This document shows, piece after piece, positions 17,218 to 26,355 of a stretch of 64,000 nucleotides of DNA. The notes beneath the pieces were generated by a model. The model worked only from the letters and a program-made list of their open reading frames with translations, had not been told where the DNA came from and searched no databases. How positions within the stretch are numbered: the stretch's first letter is position 1; the number at the start of each line of letters is the position of its first letter. The position numbers were made by a program, and so were the translations under genes. This DNA comes from Caproicibacter sp047833665 (GTDB lineage Bacteria; Bacillota; Clostridia; Oscillospirales; Acutalibacteraceae). Location of the stretch: NCBI GenBank assembly GCA_047833665.1, contig CP181261.1:186001-250000 (forward strand), in the 5' to 3' direction.

Positions 17218-18894
17218 ATGATTGCGGAAAACAAAACCTCTCAAATAAATACCGCAGCAAAACCCGGTTTGAAGGTTAAAGCAGCTGCTGTCGCCGCTGT
17301 GCTTCTGCTGGTTGCCGGGGGAGCTGTGGCAGGCCAGAGACTTTATGCGGGATATCGGCATGGAAAATCGGTATCCGAATTGATAGATACGGATTTGTTT
17401 TACCATGGAATCGTGGTGCAGGGAGTGGATCTGGGCGGAAAAAGCATGAGCGAGGCCAAAGCCGCTGTGGAGGCCGCCCTGCCCAGTACTGCACCTTCAG
17501 TAAAAATTCAGGTATCATACGGAGACCGCGAATGGGAAATAACGGAAAACGATTTGCAATTGCAATATAACACAGATGAAGTTCTGCAGGAGGCCTACGC
17601 TTATGCACGCAGCGGCGACCGAGAAGAACGCTATCGGCAAGTGCTGGCACTGCAGACGACTCCGAAAACTTATTCGGTGACATGGAAAGCGGATGACGCA
17701 TCTTTAAAGTCCGCAGTGAATGCCCTTGCGGATCAGGCGGATACCGCCCCAAAAGGCCCCAGTGTTGCCGCTTTTGATACAAACACCAAGCAGTTTTCTT
17801 TTGCGGACGGTGTAAATGGGATTTCGGTCGACCGTGCAAAACTGCTGGCCGAAGTGCAGTCCGTGCTTGAGTCCGGCGGAATCGGAAAAATCCAACTGCC
17901 GGCCGAAGAGATTCCTTTCGAAGGAACACTGGCGGATTTAAAAGCCCACATGAAAAAACTAGGTTCTTTCAGCACCGTGAGTAAAAATTCTGCAAACGGA
18001 ACATATAATATGACGCGTGCGCTTTTGTCCGTAAACGGCGTCCGCGTGGATCCCGGCGAAACTTTTTCCTTCTTCGGCACCGTGGGCGAATGCGGCAAGG
18101 CACAGGGATATAAGCCGGCCGGTGCAATTTTAAACGGAAAATTTGTGCAGGAATACGGTGGTGGCATCTGCCAAGCCTCCACCACGATTTACGGCGCTGC
18201 AATTCGTTCCGGTATGAAAATCACAGAGCGGCACAACCACTCTATTCCCTCCAGCTACTGCCGCATCGGTCAGGATGCAACCGTCAGTTATCCCTATTTA
18301 GATTTTAAATTCACCAATCCCACCGATTATCCTGTATTCTTAGTCACTTCTGTGCAAAACCGTGTTTTAACGGCAACCTTTTACGGCTATCAGCCGGATG
18401 AATACGATTCCATTGATGTTACCTCACAGGTAACCGCAACAATTCCGGCTCCATCTGAGCCACAGTACACGCTGGATCCGTCTCTTGGGCAGGGCGTTGT
18501 TCGATTAGATGCCAAAGCACGCACCGGCTACCAGGTAACGGCACAGCGAATCTTTCGGAAAAATGGATCGGTTGTAAAAACGGAAGACCTTCCCTCTTCC
18601 TATTACCGGCCCAGCCCGGCCTATTATTCCTACGGAAAAGGCACCAACTTAGCCAAAACCTCCCAAAGCTCTGATTCCGGCACATCCCCTTCATCCGCCT
18701 CTGCCAATTCGTCGCAGGAATCTTCTTCCAGCCCTTCATCACAGCCCGCTTCCTCAACACAGGCATCTTCCGGTTTGGCGAGCGAATCCGCATCCAACAC
18801 CTCTTCCCAGTCAGAAAACTCCTCCTTGCCGCAGGAAACTTCCTCCGAGGCTGCAAACAGCGGCACCGCACAGGAGCAAAATGCCGCTGCCTAA
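17218..18894 (+). CDS. VanW-family surface protein with PG-binding region and Ser-rich tail
   Basis: 558 residues. A membrane anchor (about 20-42) is followed by a YoaR/PG_binding_4-type region (about 65-240) and a VanW domain (about 255-395, with YNMTRALLSVNGVRVDPGET, EYGGGICQASTTIYGAA and SYPYLDFKF). The last 75 residues are almost all Ser, Gln, Glu and Ala, probably an extracellular linker or wall-spanning tail. Family members are common on clostridial surfaces; their biochemical role is unknown, and no link to vancomycin resistance is implied. AGGAGG precedes the ATG. Confidence 0.88.
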   Translation: MIAENKTSQINTAAKPGLKVKAAAVAAVLLLVAGGAVAGQRLYAGYRHGKSVSELIDTDLFYHGIVVQGVDLGGKSMSEAKAAVEAALPSTAPSVKIQVSYGDREWEITENDLQLQYNTDEVLQEAYAYARSGDREERYRQVLALQTTPKTYSVTWKADDASLKSAVNALADQADTAPKGPSVAAFDTNTKQFSFADGVNGISVDRAKLLAEVQSVLESGGIGKIQLPAEEIPFEGTLADLKAHMKKLGSFSTVSKNSANGTYNMTRALLSVNGVRVDPGETFSFFGTVGECGKAQGYKPAGAILNGKFVQEYGGGICQASTTIYGAAIRSGMKITERHNHSIPSSYCRIGQDATVSYPYLDFKFTNPTDYPVFLVTSVQNRVLTATFYGYQPDEYDSIDVTSQVTATIPAPSEPQYTLDPSLGQGVVRLDAKARTGYQVTAQRIFRKNGSVVKTEDLPSSYYRPSPAYYSYGKGTNLAKTSQSSDSGTSPSSASANSSQESSSSPSSQPASSTQASSGLASESASNTSSQSENSSLPQETSSEAANSGTAQEQNAAA

Positions 18895-19036
18895 AACAAA
18901 ACAGCTTGACTTTTTTCTCTTAATCTGCAAAAATGTGAGGGCGGAGAACTTATTTTTTAAGCCGCATATCCTATTTTAAAATCACTGCAAGCGGAACCGC
19001 GCCAGCGGGCCGCCGTCTTGGAAAGGAAGAACGGAT

Positions 19037-20017
19037 TTGGCTCAGACGCATACGCCGAAAATCAGTGTTGTAATTCCGGTCTATAATGTTGAAAAATACG
19101 TGGGCAAATGCCTGCTTTCGCTTGAGGAGCAAACCTTCCGTGATTTTGAAATCATCGCCGTAAACGATGGTTCCACGGACAGCTCCCCAGAGATTTTACG
19201 CCATTTTGAAAAAAAATACGACAATATTACGGTCATTGACCAAAAAAACGCGGGAATGTCCCAAGCCCGAAATGTGGGTATGGCAAAAGCCCGCGGAACT
19301 TGGCTGACCTTTGTGGACAGCGACGACTATGTTGCCCCCACATTTTTAGAGGAACTGTATCAGGCCTGCATTGAAAATGATGCGGATATTGCTTGTTGCT
19401 ATTATTATTTCCATTTTATTGAAAACGATTTTCTGTTTGAGTATCCGTTCCGCTGCAAAGGCGTCTTGACCCGCACACAGGCTATGAACAAATTGCTGCG
19501 GGATGTGCAGATTCAAAGCCTTGTGTGGAACAAACTGTACCGCCGCAGTCTCTTTACAGATTACAATATCACGTTTCCTACGATGTGTTTTGAGGACATG
19601 GCCACTACCCACAAAGTTTTTGCCCACGCGAATCGGGTTGTTGTGATCGACCGTCCTCTTTACTATTATAATCAACATTCCATGAGCACACTTGCAACCA
19701 TAAATGCCAACAAAATCAACGATTTTATCCGCGCAATTGCTATGGTTCGCCTGTCGTTAGAGCAAAATGGCCTGTACGAAAAATACAAAAAAAGTTATCT
19801 GGCTTTAACGAGAAAAACTTGTAATTGCTGTTATTTGTATGTATTAAAAATGCATAGTGAGAAAAAATGTATGCGTGGGTGTATGGCGAACATGAAACGG
19901 ATTTCCAAAGTCATACGATATTGCGCAGCGGACAAAATCAGTTCCGCGGCATTGAGCGAATTATCCGAAATTGTTGCCCCACCCGAAAAACTTGAGAAAA
20001 AATACTCGGTTCGTTAA
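19037..20017 (+). CDS. Family 2 glycosyltransferase
   Basis: GT-A enzyme that transfers a sugar from a nucleotide donor, probably for a surface polysaccharide or glycolipid. 326 residues. The opening KISVVIPVYNVEKYVGKCL, the VNDGSTDSS loop and the metal-binding FVDSDDYV are diagnostic. ED in CFEDMATTHK is likely the base region. It starts with TTG at 19037 behind GGAAAGGAAG. The flippase-like gene follows 35 nt later, so the two probably form one operon with nadE. Confidence 0.92.
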   Translation: MAQTHTPKISVVIPVYNVEKYVGKCLLSLEEQTFRDFEIIAVNDGSTDSSPEILRHFEKKYDNITVIDQKNAGMSQARNVGMAKARGTWLTFVDSDDYVAPTFLEELYQACIENDADIACCYYYFHFIENDFLFEYPFRCKGVLTRTQAMNKLLRDVQIQSLVWNKLYRRSLFTDYNITFPTMCFEDMATTHKVFAHANRVVVIDRPLYYYNQHSMSTLATINANKINDFIRAIAMVRLSLEQNGLYEKYKKSYLALTRKTCNCCYLYVLKMHSEKKCMRGCMANMKRISKVIRYCAADKISSAALSELSEIVAPPEKLEKKYSVR

Positions 20018-20052
20018 GTCCGTGCCGGGACATAAAACGAGGTGAACGACGG

Positions 20053-21192
20053 GTGCCGTCGGAACGGATGGTTCAGGAAAAGACCAGGACGCGCAAAATC
20101 TTTCAAGTGTTTCTGTTTTTGCTCACACTGGGCATGCTGGTGTATTTTTGCATTTCCTCAAATAATCTTGCCGTCCTGCTGCAAAGTCTGCCTACCATCA
20201 ACCTATTTTGGATTGCCTGTGCTGTGGTCAGCGTAATCCTCAGCTGGATGATGGACAGCATGGTTATTCACACATTGATTTTTCATTCCTGTGACGGCCG
20301 CTACGGGGTTGGCCGCGCATTTCGGGTCGCCATGGTGGGACAGTATTTTAACTCCATTACCCCCTATGCACTCGCCGGGCAGCCGATGCAGTTCATGGCA
20401 TTGGTAAGGCAGGGAATTCCTTCCGGTGTGGCTATTTCCACACTGGTGAAAAAATTCCTTACGTACCAAACCTCCCTTACCATTTACTCCCTGCTGGTCA
20501 TCTTAATAAAATATCCGTTTTTTCGCAGTAAAATCCAAGGATTCATGGCGCTGGCTTTTGTTGGCTTTTTGTATCAGGCGGGCCTTGTGATTGCGCTGAT
20601 TCTTTTTTCTTACAGCCCCGGTTTCACTACGAAAATCATACGGGGTATTGTTTGGATTTTGACAAAAGTTCACCTTGTTAAAAAACCGGAGGAAACGGGC
20701 GAAAAGGTGAAAAGTCAACTGGAATTTTTTCTGCAAAACAACCGCGCCATCAACGGGAAACATTTTCTCGGCGTAAAAATATATACCTTTACCATCATCC
20801 AGTTAACAGCGCTTTTTCTGGTGCCTTTTTTTATATATAAAGCCTTTCACAATCCCGGAACTCCGGTCATCGATATGATTTCGGCACAAAGCTTTGTCAC
20901 CATGATTTCCAGCTACACGCCGCTGCCGGGCGCGGCCGGAGCGGCGGAAGGCAGTTTTTTGGTTATTTTCCAAATTTTCTTTGCGCCGGACGTAATCCAG
21001 CAAGCCATGCTTTTGTGGAGACTGATTGCCTATTACTCCTGCATTGTTGTTGGGGCTTTTTTTGCGGTTCCTGAGCGCAGGCATTCCGCCATGACATTTT
21101 CAAGCGGCGATACGCCGCAGACACTACAAACAGCAGAGCAGGAAGCAAATGCCGGGCAGAGTACAAACAGCGGAGGAATCAAACATGAATGA
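20053..21192 (+). CDS. Lysylphosphatidylglycerol-synthase-like transmembrane (flippase) protein
   Basis: 379 residues with about eight membrane segments of the LPG_synthase_TM/UPF0104 family (PF03706). The conserved region is visible as GQYFNSITPYALAGQPMQ, and later SYTPLPGAAGAAEGSFLV. It has only the membrane half; the lysyl-transferase (DUF2156) half is absent. Such proteins often sit beside glycosyltransferases, and here one lies directly upstream, suggesting transfer or flipping of a lipid-linked sugar. Starts with GTG 20053 behind GAGGTG. The C-terminal 45 residues are polar and low complexity. Overlaps nadE by 8 nt. Confidence 0.85.
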   Translation: MPSERMVQEKTRTRKIFQVFLFLLTLGMLVYFCISSNNLAVLLQSLPTINLFWIACAVVSVILSWMMDSMVIHTLIFHSCDGRYGVGRAFRVAMVGQYFNSITPYALAGQPMQFMALVRQGIPSGVAISTLVKKFLTYQTSLTIYSLLVILIKYPFFRSKIQGFMALAFVGFLYQAGLVIALILFSYSPGFTTKIIRGIVWILTKVHLVKKPEETGEKVKSQLEFFLQNNRAINGKHFLGVKIYTFTIIQLTALFLVPFFIYKAFHNPGTPVIDMISAQSFVTMISSYTPLPGAAGAAEGSFLVIFQIFFAPDVIQQAMLLWRLIAYYSCIVVGAFFAVPERRHSAMTFSSGDTPQTLQTAEQEANAGQSTNSGGIKHE

Positions 21193-23086
21193 CGGTTTTA
21201 TAAAAATAGCAGCGGCCACACCGTCTGTACGGGTGGCAGACTGCAAGCACAACCTTGAATCCATCTGGGCACTGATGCAGGAGTGCGAAAAACGCGGCGC
21301 TGCGGCTGTCGCCTTTCCGGAACTGTGCCTGACCGGCTACACCTGCGGCGATTTGTTTCGCAGCCGAACGCTGATTGCCGGAGCAGAATCGGCTCTTTCC
21401 GAACTGCTCGCGCGCTCGGAGCAGATGAATCTTCTCGCGCTGGTCGGACTGCCGGTTGCCGTGGGCGCGGACCTTTATAACTGCGCCGCGGTTTTCTGCC
21501 GCGGAGAGCTTTTGGGTCTTGTACCGAAAAAAAATCTTCCGAACTACACCGAATTTTATGAAGCGAGGCATTTTACGCCCGGTCCGGATTTTCGGACGGT
21601 GCATCTGTGCGGGCGGGAAGTTCCCCTCGGAACGGATCTGATATTTCGCTGCAGCAGTATGCCTGATTTTACGGTCGGTGCGGAGATTTGCGAAGATTTA
21701 TGGGTGCCGAATTCCCCTTCGGTCCATCTGGCGCAAAGCGGTGCTGCCGTTATATTCAATCTATCCGCAAGCGATGAGATGATTGGCAAGGCGCCCTACC
21801 GCCGCGACTTAGTGCGCATGCAGTCGGGACGGCTGGTGTGCGCCTACTGCTACGCAGATGCAGGGGAAGGGGAGTCCTCCACCGACCTTGTTTATACCGG
21901 GCACAGAATCATTGCGGAAAACGGAACAATTTTAGCGCAGTCCGAACAATTTTCCACCGGCCTGACCACCGCGGATGTGGATATTGAGCGCCTTTTGCAG
22001 GAACGGCTGCGCATGACAACATGGCGCAATGAGGGACAGGCCCATGAAATTATTTTTTCCATGGAGCTTCCATCCTTTACAATGGAGAGAAAATTCCCCG
22101 CAACACCTTTTGTTCCGGGCGACGTGCAAGACCTTTCGGAGCGCTGCGAAATGATTTTAAATTTACAGGCTTCCGGGCTGAAAACACGCCTGAAACACAC
22201 CGGTTCCAAATGCGCCGTCATTGGGGTTTCGGGCGGGCTAGATTCCACGCTGGCTCTGTTGGTCACAGCTCGAGCCTTTGACCTGCTCCATTTGGACCAC
22301 AAGGGAATTCTCGCTGTGACAATGCCCGGTTTCGGCACCACAGGCCGTACCCGCAGCAACGCACAGCGGTTGGCAGAGTATCTGAACGCAAAATTTCTCG
22401 AAATTCCAATCGGTAAATCCGTTACACAGCACTTTCAGGATATTGGACATGACCCGGAAAATCGGGATGTCACCTATGAAAACGCACAAGCGCGCGAACG
22501 TACGCAGGTACTGATGGATTTGGCCAACCAGTACGGCGGCCTAGTCATCGGCACAGGCGATCTGTCCGAACTGGCGCTCGGCTGGGCAACTTACAACGGC
22601 GATATCATGTCTATGTATGGGGTAAACTGTTCTGTTCCGAAAACACTGGTGCGGCATTTGGTACACCACGCGGCGGTAACCGGTCCCGAGGAGCTGCGTT
22701 CTATTCTGGAAGATGTTCTGGACACACCCGTCAGTCCGGAACTGCTCCCTCCGGAGGAAAATGGCGAAATTGCCCAGAAAACAGAACACATCGTTGGGCC
22801 CTATGAACTGCACGATTTCTTCCTTTACTATATGATGCGCTTTGGATTTCGGCCGGGCAAGATTTATCGCATGGCGCTTGCCGCGTTTGACGGAAAATAC
22901 GACGGCGCTACCATTAAACACTGGCTGCGGGAATTTTATCGCCGCTTTTTCGCAAATCAATTTAAGCGCTCTGCTTTGCCGGACGGGCCGAAAATCGGCT
23001 CTGTTTCGCTGTCTCAGCGGGGTGATTGGCGCATGCCGAGCGATGCTTGTGCTGCACTGTGGATGGAAGAAATTGAAGGCTTATAA
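21185..23086 (+). CDS. nadE: Glutamine-dependent NAD+ synthetase
   Basis: Final step of NAD synthesis: nicotinate adenine dinucleotide to NAD+ with glutamine as ammonia donor. 633 residues in two domains. The N-terminal glutaminase (nitrilase fold) has Glu in FPELCLTGY (about 44), Lys in KKNLPNYTEF (about 115) and Cys in EICEDLW (about 168). The C-terminal synthetase has the PP-loop GVSGGLDSTLAL (about 347), GTGDLSELALGW and FRPGKIYRMAL. The ATG at 21185 has GGAGGA upstream and overlaps the flippase-like gene by 8 nt. Confidence 0.96.
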   Translation: MNDGFIKIAAATPSVRVADCKHNLESIWALMQECEKRGAAAVAFPELCLTGYTCGDLFRSRTLIAGAESALSELLARSEQMNLLALVGLPVAVGADLYNCAAVFCRGELLGLVPKKNLPNYTEFYEARHFTPGPDFRTVHLCGREVPLGTDLIFRCSSMPDFTVGAEICEDLWVPNSPSVHLAQSGAAVIFNLSASDEMIGKAPYRRDLVRMQSGRLVCAYCYADAGEGESSTDLVYTGHRIIAENGTILAQSEQFSTGLTTADVDIERLLQERLRMTTWRNEGQAHEIIFSMELPSFTMERKFPATPFVPGDVQDLSERCEMILNLQASGLKTRLKHTGSKCAVIGVSGGLDSTLALLVTARAFDLLHLDHKGILAVTMPGFGTTGRTRSNAQRLAEYLNAKFLEIPIGKSVTQHFQDIGHDPENRDVTYENAQARERTQVLMDLANQYGGLVIGTGDLSELALGWATYNGDIMSMYGVNCSVPKTLVRHLVHHAAVTGPEELRSILEDVLDTPVSPELLPPEENGEIAQKTEHIVGPYELHDFFLYYMMRFGFRPGKIYRMALAAFDGKYDGATIKHWLREFYRRFFANQFKRSALPDGPKIGSVSLSQRGDWRMPSDACAALWMEEIEGL

Positions 23087-23164
23087 TTTCTCACTCCAAA
23101 TAAGCGGACATATATCCCTTATTGGGGATTTAACGCAAAGCTGGATTTTCCTTGTTTGCATCTC

Positions 23165-23193
23165 TTGACAAAGCAAATAACGCTTGATATACT
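23165..23193 (+). promoter_or_regulatory. Near-consensus sigma-A promoter
   Basis: TTGACA (23165-23170), a 17-nt spacer and TATACT (23188-23193). It points at a roughly 100-nt stretch that ends in a terminator before the symporter gene. Confidence 0.8.
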
Positions 23194-23199
23194 TGATTA

Positions 23200-23302
23200 C
23201 AGTTTGATTCCAAAGGCGGAATTTAAACTCTTTGGAGCGAGCACCTTTTTGGGGTTATATAATATAAGGATCCGATGCTTTGTATCGGATCCTTTTCTTT
23301 TT
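23200..23302 (+). ncRNA. Candidate small RNA or leader ahead of the alanine symporter gene
   Basis: Between a near-consensus promoter and a perfect terminator lies about 100 nt with no credible frame. It can form CCAAAG/CTTTGG (about 23211-23216 with 23230-23235), a CACC/GGGG-type small hairpin, and the terminal stem. I find no glycine-riboswitch, S-box or T-box signature. The symporter ATG lies 132 nt further on, so it could be a free small RNA or an attenuated leader. Confidence 0.5.
23266..23302 (+). terminator. Strong Rho-independent terminator
   Basis: Perfect 11-bp stem (23266-23276 with 23284-23294) followed by TTCTTTTT. It is upstream of, not after, the symporter gene. Confidence 0.88.
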
Positions 23303-23433
23303 ATCTAACCTTTTTGTTTATTTAAATTTTCCAAAATCCGCTGAAACCGGACCGCTGTTTCATCTTTATGGTTCAAGCGGAAACACCCGGATTTTGCGGG
23401 ATAAAAATCAGCCGGACAAAGGAGTCGAAAAGA

Positions 23434-24864
23434 ATGGAAAAGGTAAACGCCTGGATCGAAATAATTGACGGGTGGGTCTGGGGAATTCCGCTGATTGCGA
23501 TGATTCTGCTTCTGGGCATCTTGCTGACTGTTCGCCTTCGCGTTTTGCAATTCCGGCAGCTGCCGAATGCTTTCCGCTTTATGCTCCACGACGGCACGGG
23601 CTCCGCAGGGGAAGTCAGCAGTTTCGCCGCACTTTGCACGGCACTTTCCGCAACCGTGGGTACGGGCAACATTGTAGGCGTGGCTACGGCCATCGGCGTA
23701 GGCGGGCCCGGATCTCTGTTCTGGATGATTTTCGCCGCCTGCTTTGGTATGGCGACCAAATATGCGGAAGCGACACTGGCTGTTAAATACCGCGATGTGG
23801 ATGAGGATGGACATGTGCTCGGCGGTACATTTTACTACATTGAGCGAGGAATGCAGGAGCGATTTCACATTAACTTTCGGTGGCTTGCTAAGATGTTTGC
23901 GTTTTTCGGTGCGGCAGCCGGTCTTCTCGGCATTGGTACCATGACGCAGATTAACGGCATTACCAACGTAATTCAGGATTTTGTTGACCCGAACTATACA
24001 CACACTATTTCACTGTTCGGCAGGCAGTACACATGGGCACTGGTTATCACCGCCGTTATTGTCACGGCACTGACGGCTTTGGTCATCGTCGGCGGCATCA
24101 AACGCATCGCAAGCGTAGCGCAAGTTGTGGTGCCGTTTATGTTCGTTGTCTATGTGGTGTGCGGAATCTATGTACTTCTATACCATGCTCCAGCCTTGCC
24201 CGCGGCAGTTAAAGCCGTTTTCACCGGTGCGTTCCGGGGAACGTCCGCTGTAGGCGGATTTGCAGGTGCAGCGGTATCCGCGGCAATCCAAAAAGGTGTT
24301 TCCCGCGGTATCTTTTCCAATGAAGCCGGTCTTGGCAGTGCGCCGATTGCTGCAGCGGCAGGGCAGGTGGAATGGGCTTCTCAACAGGGTTTGGTTTCCA
24401 TGCTGGGAACATTTTTTGATACCATCATCATCTGCAATATTACGGGTTTTTGCATCATTGCCTCCGGCGCATGGACAATTGACGGGTTGGAAGGTGTTCA
24501 GATTACCACCGCAGCATTTCGGCACGGATTCTTCTTTGCCCCTCAAATTGGCGAATTCGTCGTCATGGCCTGCCTTGTTCTTTTTGCTTTTACAACCATT
24601 CTCGGCTGGAACTACTACGGCTCCCGGTGTGTGGAATATTTAAGCAACAAAAATCGGACTGCCGTGCAAGTTTACGGGTGGCTGTGGGCTCTGTCCGTTC
24701 TGGCTGGCCCGTTCCTAACGGTCAGCGCCGTGTGGAATATTGCGGATATTCTAAACGGACTCATGGCATTTCCAAACCTGATTGCCCTGTTTTTCCTGAG
24801 CGGTGTGGTTGCGCGCGAGACGGATAAATTCGTTGACCACCTCAAAGGAAAATCCCTGCGATAA
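23434..24864 (+). CDS. Alanine/glycine:cation symporter (AGCS family)
   Basis: Sodium-coupled importer of alanine or glycine in the cytoplasmic membrane. 476 residues, about 11 membrane segments. Signatures include LCTALSATVGTGNIVGVATAI near residue 70, GFAGAAVSAAIQKGVSRGIFSNEAGLGSAPI (about 275-305, quoted in part by its core SRGIFSNEAGLGS) and FTTILGWNYYG. ATG 23434 follows AAAGGAG; the 22 codons upstream are spurious. A promoter/terminator unit precedes it by about 130 nt. Confidence 0.94.
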   Translation: MEKVNAWIEIIDGWVWGIPLIAMILLLGILLTVRLRVLQFRQLPNAFRFMLHDGTGSAGEVSSFAALCTALSATVGTGNIVGVATAIGVGGPGSLFWMIFAACFGMATKYAEATLAVKYRDVDEDGHVLGGTFYYIERGMQERFHINFRWLAKMFAFFGAAAGLLGIGTMTQINGITNVIQDFVDPNYTHTISLFGRQYTWALVITAVIVTALTALVIVGGIKRIASVAQVVVPFMFVVYVVCGIYVLLYHAPALPAAVKAVFTGAFRGTSAVGGFAGAAVSAAIQKGVSRGIFSNEAGLGSAPIAAAAGQVEWASQQGLVSMLGTFFDTIIICNITGFCIIASGAWTIDGLEGVQITTAAFRHGFFFAPQIGEFVVMACLVLFAFTTILGWNYYGSRCVEYLSNKNRTAVQVYGWLWALSVLAGPFLTVSAVWNIADILNGLMAFPNLIALFFLSGVVARETDKFVDHLKGKSLR

Positions 24865-24871
24865 TTCTGCA

Positions 24872-24900
24872 TTGACATTTTCGCAGAAGCATGCTAAAAT
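24872..24900 (+). promoter_or_regulatory. Sigma-A promoter ahead of the HAD gene
   Basis: TTGACA (24872-24877), 17-nt spacer, TAAAAT (24895-24900). Transcription would start near 24907, a little over 70 nt before a hairpin terminator. Confidence 0.75.
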
Positions 24901-24946
24901 AAAAATCTATAAATTCTTGGCCAGCCGGGCTAATATTGGAACAGAC

Positions 24947-24980
24947 AACACCGCCGGGAAATTGCCCCTGGCGGTGTTTT
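24947..24980 (+). terminator. Hairpin with T-tract inside the HAD-gene leader
   Basis: AACACCGCC (24947-24955) pairs with GGCGGTGTT (24970-24978), extended by GGG/CCC inside, and TTTT follows. It ends 26 nt before the TTG start, so it may attenuate the gene or end a short RNA. Confidence 0.65.
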
Positions 24981-25005
24981 GCTCCATGGAAACGAGGGAC
25001 ACAGA

Positions 25006-25674
25006 TTGGGAAACTATTCGGCAGTAATTTTCGATTTGGACGGTACGCTGTTAGATTCGCTGAATGTTTGGGAGCAAGTGGACATAGAGTTTCTGAAAAA
25101 AAGAGGCCTGCCTTTCACACAGGATTACACGGAAGCCGTCTCTGCCATGAGCTTCGAAGAGGCAGCACGATATACCATTGAGCGCTTCGGGCTGAAGGAA
25201 ACGCCGGAGGAATTAATGCGCGAATGGAACGAAATGGTTGTGCAAGAGTATGCGCACCACATTAAACTCAAGCCCGGCGCTCCGGAATGCCTGCGTTTTC
25301 TGCAGGAGCGAAATTTCAAGCTTGGCGTGGCAACTGCACTTCCAAAAAAACTGTATGTTCCCGCTTTACAAAACAACGGCATTTTAGGCGACTTCCATGC
25401 ATTTGCCACCGTGGAAGAAACCACACGCGGCAAAGGTTTTCCTGACATATACCTGCTCTGTGCTCGACGGCTTGGTGTACCACCCGAAAAATGCCTTGTG
25501 TTTGAAGATGTCCTTCCCGGGCTGCAGGGCGCAAAAGCCGCCGGAATGGGCGCAATTGGTGTATTCGACAAATATTCCAATCTCACAGAGCAAAACGCGC
25601 TGTCCATCGCCGACGGGTACATTCGCAGCTTATTAGAAATAACTACAGAAAAATTTATCAAAAAATTTTTCTAA
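25006..25674 (+). CDS. HAD-superfamily hydrolase (beta-phosphoglucomutase-like)
   Basis: Phosphatase or phosphomutase of HAD subfamily IA. 222 residues. Motif I is FDLDGTLLDS, motif II the Thr in VATALPKKL, motif III the Lys in TRGKGFPD, motif IV FEDVLPGLQGAKAAGM. A helical cap lies between motif I and II. The start chosen is TTG 25006 behind CGAGGGA; a TTG nine codons upstream lies within the terminator stem. Substrate cannot be told from the sequence. Confidence 0.88.
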   Translation: MGNYSAVIFDLDGTLLDSLNVWEQVDIEFLKKRGLPFTQDYTEAVSAMSFEEAARYTIERFGLKETPEELMREWNEMVVQEYAHHIKLKPGAPECLRFLQERNFKLGVATALPKKLYVPALQNNGILGDFHAFATVEETTRGKGFPDIYLLCARRLGVPPEKCLVFEDVLPGLQGAKAAGMGAIGVFDKYSNLTEQNALSIADGYIRSLLEITTEKFIKKFF

Positions 25675-25679
25675 TTCTA

Positions 25680-25707
25680 TTTACTTTTTTGTTAAATTTG
25701 ATATAAT
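25680..25707 (+). promoter_or_regulatory. Probable promoter of the methyltransferase gene
   Basis: TTTACT (25680-25685), 16-nt spacer, perfect TATAAT (25702-25707). Confidence 0.45.
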
Positions 25708-25795
25708 TAAAACTTAATTCACACCAATAAAATAACCATGCAAAAACAATTAGTTCATTAATTAGTTCATTGATAAGAAAGCCGGTGATTTATGT

Positions 25796-26350
25796 ATGGA
25801 AGAAAATAAAAAAATAACCCAGCGAAGCCAAATCATGAGACTTCTTCTGGAAAGAATTGAAAAGATAGATTGTTCTTCTGTGCTGAACGTCGGCTGCGGG
25901 CGCGGAGAACTGCTGGAGTCCCTGCTTATGATGCATCCGAAGGCGCGAATCTGTGGAATTGACCTTTCAGAGCAAAAGATCCTCAGTGCGGCCCAAAAGC
26001 TGGGCGAAAGTGCAGAATTAACCGTAGGCGACGCCGAAACTCTGCCGTATCCGGACGGCAGTTTTGATCTTCTGATATGCGGCAACTCCATTCGGCGCTG
26101 TCTGAACCCGGCGCGGGCTATCAACCAGTTTTACCGTGTTCTGAAACCAGGTGGCACGCTGATTCTTTACGGTTCCAACAGAATTTCTGCCAAAAGGATC
26201 CTTGCAGGCTCGGTTTTCCGATATGAAAGAATCACTGCCCGTCGGTATTCTCCAAAGGAAATCCGGCGAGTATTGGAGCGTTCGGCTTTTCTAAACTTCG
26301 AGTGGGAAGTGCCGTTTCGCAACGTGTATCTGGCAATCGGGAGCAAATAA
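25796..26350 (+). CDS. Class I SAM-dependent methyltransferase
   Basis: 184 residues with the UbiE/Methyltransf_11 pattern: motif I VLNVGCGRGELLES, motif II IDLSEQKI with the acidic residue for the SAM ribose, VGDAETLPYPDGSFDLLICG, and a post-motif LKPGGTLILYG. The acceptor is unknown. Ribosome site is weak (GGTGATTT), so the start is less sure than the fold. Ends 6 nt before the convergent TrkA gene. Confidence 0.86.
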   Translation: MEENKKITQRSQIMRLLLERIEKIDCSSVLNVGCGRGELLESLLMMHPKARICGIDLSEQKILSAAQKLGESAELTVGDAETLPYPDGSFDLLICGNSIRRCLNPARAINQFYRVLKPGGTLILYGSNRISAKRILAGSVFRYERITARRYSPKEIRRVLERSAFLNFEWEVPFRNVYLAIGSK

Positions 26351-26355
26351 TCCGT

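Noticed and set aside
17218..18894. VanW as a sign of vancomycin resistance
   Set aside because: VanW-domain proteins are common in Clostridia without vanA/B-type genes, and none are here.
23087..23433. Glycine or S-box riboswitch ahead of the alanine symporter
   Set aside because: None of the conserved cores of these riboswitches is present; only a generic promoter-terminator unit is seen.
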